A DNA stretch of 29,884 nucleotides from contig CAJTSY010000039.1 of the NCBI GenBank assembly GCA_910578995.1, positions 1-29,884 of the forward strand. Direction: 5' to 3'. The notes beneath the pieces were generated by a model, which worked only from the letters and a program-made list of their open reading frames with translations, did not search any database and was not told the origin of the DNA. This stretch comes from an uncultured Acetatifactor sp. GTDB lineage: Bacteria; Bacillota; Clostridia; Lachnospirales; Lachnospiraceae. Shown here piece after piece: positions 6,801-14,481 of the stretch. Numbering within the stretch: position 1 is the stretch's first letter; each line of letters begins with the position of its first letter. The translations under genes and the position numbers were made by a program.

Positions 6801-7679
6801 ATGGAAATGATAACAAACTATATGAAAAATACATTTCTGCGCCACGCCTTAAACGCCTTGACCCGGCAAACCTTTGGATTTGATTTTGAAGCCTGGGTGA
6901 TGAACGGGTATTTTGAAGGCGATTATATTCCGTACTCCTTTCTGGAAAACGGGAAAATCCTGTCCAACGCTTCCGCCAACAAAATGCAATTTATCCAGAA
7001 CGGTGTCCGAAAGGATTATATCCAGATCGGAACGGTTATGACAGACATTGCTTACAGGAAGCAGGGCCTGGCCGGAAAACTGGTGCAGCAGATCATAAGG
7101 GAGTATGAGGGCAAATGTGACGGCATCTATTTGTTCAGCGACCTGGGCGCTTTGGATTTCTACCGGAAAGCCGGTTTTCAGGAGGGCAGGCAGTATCAGT
7201 ATGAATTAAAAAAAGGCTGTATGGGCGCACCGAAAAAGGACGCCCTGTTCAAATCCGTAAGCGGACAGGATGGGCAGATGAGGCAGCTATACATGGACAC
7301 CCTGCGGAATAGCGCAGCAAATGCTTCTTTAGAGCAGAGCAATAAGTTCGGGCTGCAGATGTTTTACACCCCCGATTTATCCAATACCTATTATGCGGAG
7401 GACATCGGCTGCTTCGCCGTCATGGAACAGTGCGAGGGCACCCTGACGCTCCAGAGCGTTGTCAGCAGGGAACGGATCCCGTTGAAAGATGTTCTTTCCC
7501 GGATTGCCCTGGAATATCATTGCCTGAAACTGGGCTTCTCGCCCTGTGCAGAAGATGCCCCTCTGTTTGAATGCCATGTGTTTGATGGCGGCGATGATTA
7601 CCGGCTGTTTTATCGGGGCCAGGAATTGGAAATTATTGAAAAGGAAAAGCTGTTCTTCCCTCTGTTTTCCCATGCCTGA
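6801..7679 (+). CDS. GNAT-family N-acetyltransferase, two-domain
   Basis: The 292-residue protein has an N-terminal GNAT domain (about 20-140) with IGTVMTDIAYRKQGLAGKLV, including the R-K-Q-G-L-A acetyl-CoA loop, and LDFYRKAGFQEG as the closing motif. A C-terminal region (about 150-290) of unknown role ends ELEIIEKEKLFFPLFSHA. Its length and arrangement recall longer clostridial GNAT proteins of unassigned substrate. The ATG has only a weak AGAAG site nine bases upstream. Its promoter and leader are the repeat at 6520-6612, and its last codons recur at 3689, showing that a second, mostly deleted copy of this locus exists. Confidence 0.88.
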   Translation: MEMITNYMKNTFLRHALNALTRQTFGFDFEAWVMNGYFEGDYIPYSFLENGKILSNASANKMQFIQNGVRKDYIQIGTVMTDIAYRKQGLAGKLVQQIIREYEGKCDGIYLFSDLGALDFYRKAGFQEGRQYQYELKKGCMGAPKKDALFKSVSGQDGQMRQLYMDTLRNSAANASLEQSNKFGLQMFYTPDLSNTYYAEDIGCFAVMEQCEGTLTLQSVVSRERIPLKDVLSRIALEYHCLKLGFSPCAEDAPLFECHVFDGGDDYRLFYRGQELEIIEKEKLFFPLFSHA

Positions 7680-7693
7680 CCCGCCCTTCCCTG
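7653..7693 (+). repeat. Repeat copy C, right flank of the GNAT locus
   Basis: Forty-one bases spanning the last codons and stop of the GNAT gene match 3687-3727 with two differences. Similarity stops within a few bases of 7693, marking the edge of the duplicated unit. Confidence 0.75.
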
Positions 7694-7705
7694 TTTGCTT
7701 TCCTG

Positions 7706-7891
7706 TTTAAACCGGAAATTGCGGTAAAATTTGATTTTTTAGATACTATTTCTACAACAGCGATAATTGTGTCAGGCGTTATCATCAATCCATACGTCAC
7801 TTATCGCAAGCCGAGGGCGGGCGGCACAGAGCTGTGGGAACGGACAGAGCTGGTGATGATCGGACGGAATAAGAAAGCAGAGGGAATTTAA
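7706..7891 (+). pseudogene. 3' fragment of an unrecognised gene
   Basis: An open frame without a start codon reads FKPEIAVKFDFLDTIS, then IIVSGVIINPYVTYRKP, then GTELWERTELVMIGRN and a stop at 7889. The codon usage and alternation of charged and hydrophobic residues look like real protein rather than chance. I do not recognise the family. It begins just after the right repeat flank, so it may be the stump left by the insertion or duplication event. Confidence 0.4.
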
Positions 7892-7957
7892 GCAAAAATT
7901 TAATGGAATTGTGCGTCCATGTGTGGTAAAATAATAAAGTTAGATTGGAGAATGTAA

Positions 7958-8284
7958 ATGACAAAGAAATACAGCTATTGCCTGATGAGGTTGTTTCTTC
8001 TTTTTGCGCTTTTTGTAACAGTACCCATAAATTCATATATTTATATACCAATCTATGGGTTATTTGGCGAGTTGAAAACATTGGTTGTTGCAGATGAGTA
8101 CAATGAAGAAATTGCGGAAGTATCTTCAAAGGTTACGGCACATAAGAAACAAAAAGGTAAAAATATATTTAATTTATGGCTTGTCATTTTAGTATATATA
8201 GCTTGTCTGCGGTTGTTGGCGCATATCATTTTATTACCAAAAACGGATACTATTGTTGCCAAAAAAGTCAGAATGAATAATTGA
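7958..8284 (+). CDS. Small membrane protein of unknown function
   Basis: The 108-residue protein has two predicted membrane segments: residues about 9-35 (MRLFLLFALFVTVPINSYIY) and 72-92 (LWLVILVYIACLRLLAHIIL). A lysine-rich hydrophilic stretch (TAHKKQKGKN) lies between them. I do not recognise a family. TTGGAG sits seven bases upstream of the ATG, which supports real translation. It is AT-rich, like the next gene. Its stop precedes the DUF6483 gene by 44 bases, so they may form an operon ended by the hairpin at 8742. Confidence 0.6.
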   Translation: MTKKYSYCLMRLFLLFALFVTVPINSYIYIPIYGLFGELKTLVVADEYNEEIAEVSSKVTAHKKQKGKNIFNLWLVILVYIACLRLLAHIILLPKTDTIVAKKVRMNN

Positions 8285-8328
8285 ACCTTTCAGTATGGCA
8301 GAATGTATATACAGAAAGGAGCATTTAT

Positions 8329-8703
8329 GTGTTTGAGCAGGACTATATTGTAAGACTGATAAAAGAAATGATACGTGCTATATTGAAGCTGCTTTTTCAA
8401 ATTGATATCAATAACCCTGTTGAAGATTTATTGGAGGATAGAGAAAGCCAGGACACGTTGAAAAAGTTATTAGATATGGTTGACAATGGCAACATTAACG
8501 AAGCTGAAAATCAGGTATATGCTATGACATCTGATAACAATATGGCAAATCTGGAGGTGGCACTGCTATTCTATTCTTATCTCAATGACAAAGAGGATGA
8601 ATTTTTACAAAAAAATAATTTTTCCCGAGAGTCAGGCATAAAAGAATTGGTATCCCGATATGGATTAACGGGTATGGCAGATATTTTTTGGTCAGAAATA
8701 TAA
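8329..8703 (+). CDS. DUF6483 family protein
   Basis: The 124-residue protein begins VFEQDYIVRLIKEMIRAILK and continues with a helical, acidic body (PVEDLLEDRESQDTLKKLLD, ALLFYSYLNDKEDEFLQKNN). This matches my memory of DUF6483, a small clostridial family of unknown function. I choose the GTG at 8329: AAAGGAG lies seven bases upstream, and the family usually begins with (M/V)FEQDYI. An ATG at 8328 is out of frame, and the longer frame to 8281 has no site. It is probably cytoplasmic. Confidence 0.78.
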   Translation: MFEQDYIVRLIKEMIRAILKLLFQIDINNPVEDLLEDRESQDTLKKLLDMVDNGNINEAENQVYAMTSDNNMANLEVALLFYSYLNDKEDEFLQKNNFSRESGIKELVSRYGLTGMADIFWSEI

Positions 8704-8741
8704 GCGTTATCATTATAACAAAATAAACTAACAACATCATC

Positions 8742-8777
8742 AGAGCGTCTGGAAAAAATCCATGCGCTCTATTTTTA
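8742..8777 (+). terminator. Intrinsic terminator after the DUF6483 gene
   Basis: AGAGCG (8742-8747) pairs with CGCTCT (8765-8770), with an inner TGGA/TCCA pairing and an A-rich loop, followed by ATTTTTAA. It lies about 40 bases after the stop codon. The remaining gap to 8909 holds no gene I can support. Confidence 0.7.
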
Positions 8778-8908
8778 AGCAAAGGAGAAAACCCTAAGGC
8801 TGTTGCCACATAAGGAGGTAATTTAAAAACATTATTTGGAATACAACTTACGGGGAATAGCAAAGGCAAAGACAGCGTAAGAAGCGCTCATTATATTACT
8901 CCTCCAAT

Positions 8909-9805
8909 TTACTTCCACTTACTATTGGCAGCATACCATTGTTCTATAAGTTTTTTACTTTCTATTGCCGCTGTGAACGGTTTTAGTAAAAAGACTTTTA
9001 TTGTTTTCAGTACGGTACTGTAATCATCCGTTTTCGTGTCAATTTTACGAATAAAGGCTTTCCATTTCTTCTGCATCGCTTCATCACTATCAAAAGCCAT
9101 TACTTGCTCAAATTGTTCCGCTGTAAAGGTATGTCCACGATTCTCAAATGTCTTTCGTAATGCTTCTGTCAGCGTTGCTCCGTCAAAATCAAATTTATTT
9201 GCAATATAATAAATATCGTAGTAGTCTTTCATTCGGCTGGAAAATTCCATGAGGCTTAGGATAGCGTCAATCTTTTCGGCTATCGTTGTTTCAAGAGAAT
9301 AGGTATTTACTGTCGGTTCGATAAAACTATCAAGTTGTGTGGGAATTTTTCGTTTTTCCTGTTTTGGCACAATAATATCACCCACGCCAAAATCTATACT
9401 AAACGGTGTTTTCGTATTTTTGATTCGAGCCATAAGAGAAACTCCGATACCAGCATACTTCTTTGCAACGGCGATAGGGGCAATATCCTTAATTTCAAAA
9501 GCAACAAATTCGTTGCCTGTGGGCGTAGAGATGATTGTCTCTATTACAGTCCGTAGCTGTTCAGGAGTGTTGGGAACTTTCCGAAGAAGAAAGTCAACAT
9601 CTACCGTCACACGGCTGTCAAAATCGGTAATGGAATATATGAACAGTCCGCCTTTCAGCACAAGATTTTCCGCATATTGTGATTTTTCCAAACGGCGGAG
9701 GAACTCTTCTTGGCAGAAGAGTTGCAGACAAAGCTGATAGCTTCGTCCGCTTTCTTTTGCCTTATTTTTCAATCTTGCAAGTACAGATGCAGCAATATCA
9801 GCCAT
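8909..9805 (-). CDS. abiEii: AbiEii-type nucleotidyltransferase toxin
   Basis: The 298-residue protein belongs to the AbiEii/MenT-like nucleotidyltransferases of type IV toxin-antitoxin and abortive-infection systems. The motifs are visible in order: ENLVLKGGLFIYS (KGG near residue 50), RVTVDVDFLLRK (the metal-binding DxD near residues 68-72), and the C-terminal ETTIAEKIDAILSLM and SRMKDYYDIYYIA, containing the family's K-x-D-A and R-x-K-D-x-Y-D signatures. All look intact. Known members transfer nucleotides onto tRNA or other targets and arrest growth. The start overlaps the AbiEi gene by eight bases, with GGAGG nine bases upstream, showing translational coupling. Confidence 0.93.
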   Translation of the reverse strand: MADIAASVLARLKNKAKESGRSYQLCLQLFCQEEFLRRLEKSQYAENLVLKGGLFIYSITDFDSRVTVDVDFLLRKVPNTPEQLRTVIETIISTPTGNEFVAFEIKDIAPIAVAKKYAGIGVSLMARIKNTKTPFSIDFGVGDIIVPKQEKRKIPTQLDSFIEPTVNTYSLETTIAEKIDAILSLMEFSSRMKDYYDIYYIANKFDFDGATLTEALRKTFENRGHTFTAEQFEQVMAFDSDEAMQKKWKAFIRKIDTKTDDYSTVLKTIKVFLLKPFTAAIESKKLIEQWYAANSKWK

Positions 9806-10424
9806 TCAGCAGTACCTCCATTACGTTCATAACTCTTGCATACAGTTTCATTTCCTTTGCGTATTTTGACAAGTTTGCAAGGTTCTTTTTTTCATCAACA
9901 GCGTAAGCATTGACAGCTTTATTGAAAATTTCGTTATCAAGTTTTGTACGGTACTTAAAGCAATCACATATGGTTCTCTCTCTGTCATACACGGGCAATG
10001 CTACACCATTGAAATTATCTGCAGATTTTCCGATTGTCAGAAAGTCTTTTTGAATATAGTAAGCTTTCATCGGAAATTCTACAATGTTCTTTACGACACG
10101 GGACGCTGTTCTCGGTACGGCAATCGACCACTCACGGGGAGAAAAATCATTGTATCCATAATGGAATAATGCAGATTCCACGCAAATAATCCCTTGCGGA
10201 AGAAGCTCATGTATGAACTGTTCCTCTGTCGTATCACTGCTCTGCGGAAGCTGATAAAAGCCCCTTCGAATCCTCTCAATAACTCCTTCTTTACAAAAAG
10301 CAGCCACCTCGTATTTATTTATTCCTTTATCGGCAAAGTCTGAAGTTTTTGCAATGCCGCCGTTATTTTCAATCACATTTTGTACAATTTCTTTCTTATT
10401 CAAGCGAACACCAACTTTCCGCAT
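9798..10424 (-). CDS. abiEi: AbiEi-type antitoxin and transcriptional repressor
   Basis: The 208-residue protein has an N-terminal winged helix of the AbiEi type (ENNGGIAKTSDFADKGINKYEV, then IERIRRGFYQLP) and a C-terminal antitoxin domain beginning near ICVESALFHYGY and including VYDRERTICDCFKYR. AbiEi proteins counteract the partner toxin without direct binding and repress their own operon. It precedes the toxin gene with an eight-base overlap, the standard order. The start is uncertain: the ATG at 10424 lacks a clear site, and a TTG seven codons later has GGAAAG upstream. A promoter and an inverted repeat (CATAC/GTATG) lie just upstream. Confidence 0.92.
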   Translation of the reverse strand: MRKVGVRLNKKEIVQNVIENNGGIAKTSDFADKGINKYEVAAFCKEGVIERIRRGFYQLPQSSDTTEEQFIHELLPQGIICVESALFHYGYNDFSPREWSIAVPRTASRVVKNIVEFPMKAYYIQKDFLTIGKSADNFNGVALPVYDRERTICDCFKYRTKLDNEIFNKAVNAYAVDEKKNLANLSKYAKEMKLYARVMNVMEVLLNG

Positions 10425-10450
10425 ACAAAAAATAAATAATGTATGTATTC

Positions 10451-10479
10451 ATTATAGCGTATAATTAGAAGAAAAGCAA
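10451..10479 (-). promoter_or_regulatory. Promoter of the AbiE operon
   Basis: On the minus strand TTGCTT (10474-10479) and a perfect TATAAT (10451-10456) are 17 bases apart. Between the -10 box and the ATG, the sequence carries a CATAC ... GTATG inverted repeat with an AT-rich centre, a plausible AbiEi operator. Confidence 0.65.
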
Positions 10480-10609
10480 CAACTAAACACTAACATTTTT
10501 CTAAATTTGCATGTCTAAAAGAAAGGCAGTTAAATTACAACCGCAAAGTTACACTATATTCCACATAAAAACATCCTTATCTGGTGACAGCAAAGGCGAA
10601 TCCATCAGC

Positions 10610-11857
10610 TCATCCAGGATATTGCCCTTCCTCCATCCTCCTGAAAAATCCCGCCGCAAGCAGCCCAATCCCACATACCGCCATACCCGTGGGGATCAGC
10701 ACAAAATAAACTGCCTCCCGGAATCCGTCAAACAAAAATCCGTAAACCATCTGTCCCACCGGTTGGGCGCACATGGTGACAGCCGATGTATAAGCCATAA
10801 CTTTTCCAACCATGTGCCCCGGCGTATTCTGCTGAATCACAGACACCGCAAAGACTGAAAAAATACTGATTGCAGCCTGCATCCCGCAGAGCGAAGCAAC
10901 CGTCACGGCATACCTGGCCACCGCCCCGAAGGGAAAGAGAAAGGCGGCGCCGGCAGGAATAATACATGCCCCAATTGCCCCAAGCACAAAGGATAGCCTG
11001 CGTATTTTCAGCTTTCCGGTGAGAAGCCCCGCCGCTATACTTGCAAAAATCGTCGCAACCGCCAGTGCACTCTCCGCCCCGCCGTAATATTTTGCATCCA
11101 GGCCAAGAACCGTCCGCACGATAAACGGAAGCCCCACCAGTGCAACCCCCATGACAAAGAATCGGAATACCGCCGCCAGAAGCAGCAGCTTCATGATATT
11201 CGTCTTTTCTTTCACGATAAAACGGATACTGCTGAAAAAATCATCTTTTACCATGGACAGGATATTTCCCTGAAATTCCCCGGGCTGATAACCCAATTTT
11301 ATAAAACATTCCAGAAATGCCGTGACAAAAAAGCATACGACACTTGCGTACATCACCGGTTTCAGGCCAAATGCCCCATACAGAATCCCCCCAAGCAAAG
11401 GCGCAGTCAGATAAGAAACAGACGCTACCTGGTTCACAACAGCGTTTCCCCTGATAATATTATCCCCTGTCAGCATCTGGGGGATACACGCCTGCACGGT
11501 GGGCGTCTCAAAGGCCCCCAGAACAGAGAGCGCCACAAGCAGCAAACCAATTACGGCAATGGCATTTTCGCCGGACAAAAGCACTGCCGCACCGGTCACA
11601 CAGATTCCCGTCAGGGCATCTAAGGCCACCATAATATTCCTCCTGTCCGCCCGGTCGGCAAGAATGCCGCCAAGGGGCGACAACAGGATAGCCGGAACCG
11701 TAGCAACAGACAGAATCCCCGCAAACACAGCCGCCGAACCGGTTTCTTCCAACACATACATGGACAGCGCCAGCCGCAATATGTAATTGCCGAACAAAGA
11801 GCTGACCTGCCCCATTACAAGGAGTGTAAAATTTTTCGTAAACAGCTTCTGCCCCAT
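10610..11857 (-). CDS. Major facilitator superfamily efflux transporter
   Basis: The 415-residue protein has about twelve hydrophobic segments and the MFS motif A loop after helix 2 (GGILADRADRRNI). It resembles the macrolide/multidrug H+ antiporters of the MefA/CmlA-like branch common in Firmicutes (N-terminal NFTLLVMGQVSSLFGNYIL). It probably exports drugs or metabolites across the membrane. It starts just after the TetR-type gene stop, with AAGGAGG about ten bases upstream, so the two are one operon, and the regulator probably represses both. The substrate is unknown. Confidence 0.9.
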   Translation of the reverse strand: MGQKLFTKNFTLLVMGQVSSLFGNYILRLALSMYVLEETGSAAVFAGILSVATVPAILLSPLGGILADRADRRNIMVALDALTGICVTGAAVLLSGENAIAVIGLLLVALSVLGAFETPTVQACIPQMLTGDNIIRGNAVVNQVASVSYLTAPLLGGILYGAFGLKPVMYASVVCFFVTAFLECFIKLGYQPGEFQGNILSMVKDDFFSSIRFIVKEKTNIMKLLLLAAVFRFFVMGVALVGLPFIVRTVLGLDAKYYGGAESALAVATIFASIAAGLLTGKLKIRRLSFVLGAIGACIIPAGAAFLFPFGAVARYAVTVASLCGMQAAISIFSVFAVSVIQQNTPGHMVGKVMAYTSAVTMCAQPVGQMVYGFLFDGFREAVYFVLIPTGMAVCGIGLLAAGFFRRMEEGQYPG

Positions 11858-11860
11858 CCC

Positions 11861-12715
11861 TTACAGCCTCCTTTCTTCCATAGGATGCGTTTCCTCCAGG
11901 GAACAGCCTCCTTCTATGGAATGCTTTTTCTTCATGGGCTGCTCCTCTTCTAAGGAATGCACTTCTTCTATGGAATGCACTTCTTCTATGGAATGCACTT
12001 CTTCTATGGATTGCACTTCGTCTATGGATTGCTTCTCTTCCATGGAATGTATTTCTCCGAAATGCGCTTTCTCCGCAGAGGGCGCGCTCCCCAGTATCCG
12101 CTCCGTTCTCTCATACATCCCCTCTTCGATAATCGGCAGCCCCATAGCTGAGAGAACCTCCGCAATAAACCGGCATTTATGCCGGATTCCTTCCGCATCT
12201 CCCGGGAACACGGAAGGCAGCAGCCAGAAATTGACAAGCGGCAGCAGTTCGGAAAGCTCCTTTGCATACGCCGTCCGGATAGAGCCGTCGCGCCTGCCCT
12301 CCTCAATCAGCTCAAACCACAGAGGAGTCAGCACCCGCCGGTTCGCCTCTACCGCAGCAGCCAGAATGCGCGGATCCTTCAGGACAGGCACTGCCTGGGC
12401 GCTGATTTTTTCCCGCTCTTCATCGGCTCTGTCAAGGGCAAGCACTTGGCGGATTTTCTGCATTCCGTTCAAATCGGAGCGCCCTCTGACCGCCTCAAAA
12501 GGATTGTTTTCGAAAAACATCTGATCCCCCAAAGCATGCAAAACCTCTTCCTTGGTCTGAAAAAAGCGGTAAAACATTCCCTTTGCCCCGCCTGCCCGCT
12601 CCATGATATCCGTAACTGCAGTCTCCTCATAGCCCTTTGATAAAAACAGTTCCTTCGCCGCCTCCAGAATCTCTCTTCGCCACTGCTCCGGCGGCTTTTT
12701 CACCGGTCTTGCCAT
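11861..12715 (-). CDS. TetR-family regulator with hexapeptide-repeat tail
   Basis: Residues about 13-60 form the TetR helix-turn-helix (ILEAAKELFLSKGYEETAVT, then RAGGAKGMFYRFFQTKEEVL). Residues 70-215 are the helical ligand-binding and dimerisation domain. Residues 218-284 are unusual: an acidic low-complexity tail of six-residue units (SIEEVH, SIDEVQ, SLEEEQ and others) encoded by 18-base tandem repeats. Typical TetR proteins are about 190-215 residues and end where the tail begins. It lies upstream of and next to the MFS gene. AAAGGAGG precedes the ATG, and a perfect palindromic operator lies in the promoter, which points to autorepression released by a transported compound. Confidence 0.9.
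   Translation of the reverse strand: MARPVKKPPEQWRREILEAAKELFLSKGYEETAVTDIMERAGGAKGMFYRFFQTKEEVLHALGDQMFFENNPFEAVRGRSDLNGMQKIRQVLALDRADEEREKISAQAVPVLKDPRILAAAVEANRRVLTPLWFELIEEGRRDGSIRTAYAKELSELLPLVNFWLLPSVFPGDAEGIRHKCRFIAEVLSAMGLPIIEEGMYERTERILGSAPSAEKAHFGEIHSMEEKQSIDEVQSIEEVHSIEEVHSIEEVHSLEEEQPMKKKHSIEGGCSLEETHPMEERRL
11882..12061. repeat. Ten-copy 18-base minisatellite inside the TetR-type gene
   Basis: Ten contiguous 18-base units run in register. Three at 11954-12007 are identical (GGAATGCACTTCTTCTAT), and the others differ at several positions, the outermost most. Because the period is a multiple of three, copy-number change would not shift the reading frame and would only lengthen or shorten the protein tail. 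Confidence 0.9.
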
Positions 12716-12737
12716 ATCCGTTTTCCTCCTTTATTTC

Positions 12738-12790
12738 ATTATTGACTTTTAGTCAATAATTATTATAAAAGAATCTGCTTTCTATGTCAA
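12738..12790 (-). promoter_or_regulatory. Consensus promoter with palindromic TetR operator
   Basis: On the minus strand a perfect TTGACA (12785-12790) and perfect TATAAT (12762-12767) are 17 bases apart. Immediately downstream, over the expected transcription start, lies a perfect palindrome: ATTATTGACT (12738-12747), TTT, AGTCAATAAT (12751-12760). A second perfect 8-base inverted repeat (12771-12778 and 12791-12798) brackets the -35 box. This is the usual layout for a repressed TetR-type operon. Confidence 0.9.
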
Positions 12791-12922
12791 GCAGATTCCA
12801 GGGTTCCATTCAGGATTCCGGAAGTTATTCCGAAAATCTCAATATTTTGTCTGTTTCTTCCATAAAAAAAGAGAGTTTCTCATGTAGATACGGAACGATG
12901 ATAGAAAAGATACAAATATGCA

Positions 12923-12951
12923 TTGCAACGGGCAGGCAAATATTTTATAAT
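12923..12951 (+). promoter_or_regulatory. Probable sigma-A promoter of the gene at 13073
   Basis: TTGCAA (12923-12928) and a perfect TATAAT (12946-12951) are 17 bases apart, about 120 bases before the ATG. The rest of 12799-13072 holds nothing else I can support. Confidence 0.6.
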
Positions 12952-13072
12952 CAAAGATACCAATCAAAATTGAGAAGGAATCCGATAATCAGATCCCCAC
13001 AACAGGTTTCTGCATTACCGCCGCCCCACCGCTGCAGCCAATCTATGAAGCCTAAAGAAGAGGAACTTGCAT

Positions 13073-14389
13073 ATGAACCTTGTTGATCAGTTATGGACAT
13101 TGCAGCAGATATACCGAAATGAAAATGCCTATTATGACCTGGAACATGACATGCACCTACACCGCATACCGGCAAATCTCCCCGCTGACAGGCTGGAAGC
13201 GCTGGCGCAGGCAGACCGCATGCCCAATCAGATGGCCTTACCCCGGCATGACGAACTATGGGGCGATTTCCATGCTCTGGCAGAAACATGGACCCTGGCC
13301 GAAGCAGCAGATGCCTTTATCGCAGGCCTCTGGTCTGCGCCTTTCCTATGGCAATCCGCCTTGCCCGCAAAACTTCTCTCACAGGCTACGCCCAGGCATC
13401 CTTTCACGCCCTATGCCGGTTCAGGCGATACCTGCAGGGTCTGCGGCTTCCGCCGGAAAGCCGTGGACATCACATATCTATGGTACCGCCGCATGACGGG
13501 GAGCTTTCCTCTCGCCGGAGACCCTGCAGGTTATGTATACGCCTTGCGGGAAATGGCAAAATCCCAGTCCCGCCCTGTCCCCACGGCATATGACCTGTGG
13601 ACGTTCCGCGCCATCCTGACCGTGATCCGGCAAATGCCTCCGAAATCACGGTACAGCAAAACAAGGGATGCCCTGCAAAAAGAAAAACTGCTTCCCACTT
13701 CCCCAAAAGCAAATTACTGCTCTCTGCTGGAGGTACTGGCCCTGACAGGCATCCTGGACACGCCCGAGCATCCCGGAATGGCCACACAGTTCACGACTTA
13801 TCTGGAACGTGACCTGCGCCCCTCCGTGCGGGTGGAAGTACAGGCGCCGTTGGCATGGTGGGACTCCTCTATCGGTATCAACGAAACAGCCTTGCGCCGG
13901 ATTTTCAGCGGAACCGACTGCTCCCCTGTCTCCCCGGCAGACCGCCCCATGCCTGTTCCGCCCCTGTCCCGGACAGTCACAGGAGAACTGGCAGATCGAA
14001 AAACGCCCCGGAGGAGACTGCCCGTCTCCCCGGATGCGGGAAAAGGCCCCGCCCAGGCTAAAGATGTATATGCTGTCCGCATACGTGAGGACGCATGGGT
14101 CACGATTTACTGCCACAAAGTGGAAGACAACTATGTAATAGTGGAATATCTGGACGGCATCTTTTCCGAAATGCCTTTGAAATCCCAGATCATCAGCGCT
14201 TTCCGCCCCCGCAGCAGCGGCAGGTGGCAGGCAAAAGCGTCCGGCCTGGACAGGACTTCCGGCGTAAAACGGATTGCCCGGGATATCCCCGCACCCCGGA
14301 CTGACCTGACAGCGCCGGAGAAAATCCCCTATGCCACGGCCGCCAGCCTGAAGAATCTGGCCTGGTGGTGCTTTCCTGAACTATCCTGA
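13073..14389 (+). CDS. Unrecognised 438-residue protein
   Basis: I do not recognise this protein. It is soluble, proline- and tryptophan-rich in parts, with no signal peptide or membrane segment. Visible features are an N-terminal helical part, a single CxxC (TCRVCGFRRK near residue 122), a central segment LLEVLALTGILDTPEHPG followed by PLAWWDSSIGINETALRRIF, a proline-rich linker near 290-325, and a C-terminal beta-rich part beginning VYAVRIREDAWVTIYCHKVE that could be an SH3-like barrel. The ATG at 13073 has GAGGA eight bases upstream; the frame also allows a TTG two codons earlier. It is transcribed alone and flanked by minus-strand genes. Long codon-consistent reading and a promoter make it a real gene. 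Confidence 0.8.
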   Translation: MNLVDQLWTLQQIYRNENAYYDLEHDMHLHRIPANLPADRLEALAQADRMPNQMALPRHDELWGDFHALAETWTLAEAADAFIAGLWSAPFLWQSALPAKLLSQATPRHPFTPYAGSGDTCRVCGFRRKAVDITYLWYRRMTGSFPLAGDPAGYVYALREMAKSQSRPVPTAYDLWTFRAILTVIRQMPPKSRYSKTRDALQKEKLLPTSPKANYCSLLEVLALTGILDTPEHPGMATQFTTYLERDLRPSVRVEVQAPLAWWDSSIGINETALRRIFSGTDCSPVSPADRPMPVPPLSRTVTGELADRKTPRRRLPVSPDAGKGPAQAKDVYAVRIREDAWVTIYCHKVEDNYVIVEYLDGIFSEMPLKSQIISAFRPRSSGRWQAKASGLDRTSGVKRIARDIPAPRTDLTAPEKIPYATAASLKNLAWWCFPELS

Positions 14390-14481
14390 ACCTGCGCAAT
14401 CTCTGGATTTATCGGAAAGCACCTCCGGACCATTCCTTATACTCGCGGCCACAAAAACTTACCATGACGTGTCTATACTTC

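Noticed and set aside
11882..12061. Possible CRISPR array
   Set aside because: Units are contiguous 18-base repeats with no spacers and lie within a coding sequence; no cas genes are near.
11787..12524. Plus-strand frame with repeated CTSSMECTSSME-like segments
   Set aside because: This is the 18-base minisatellite of the TetR gene read from the other strand; the TetR helix-turn-helix shows which strand is real.
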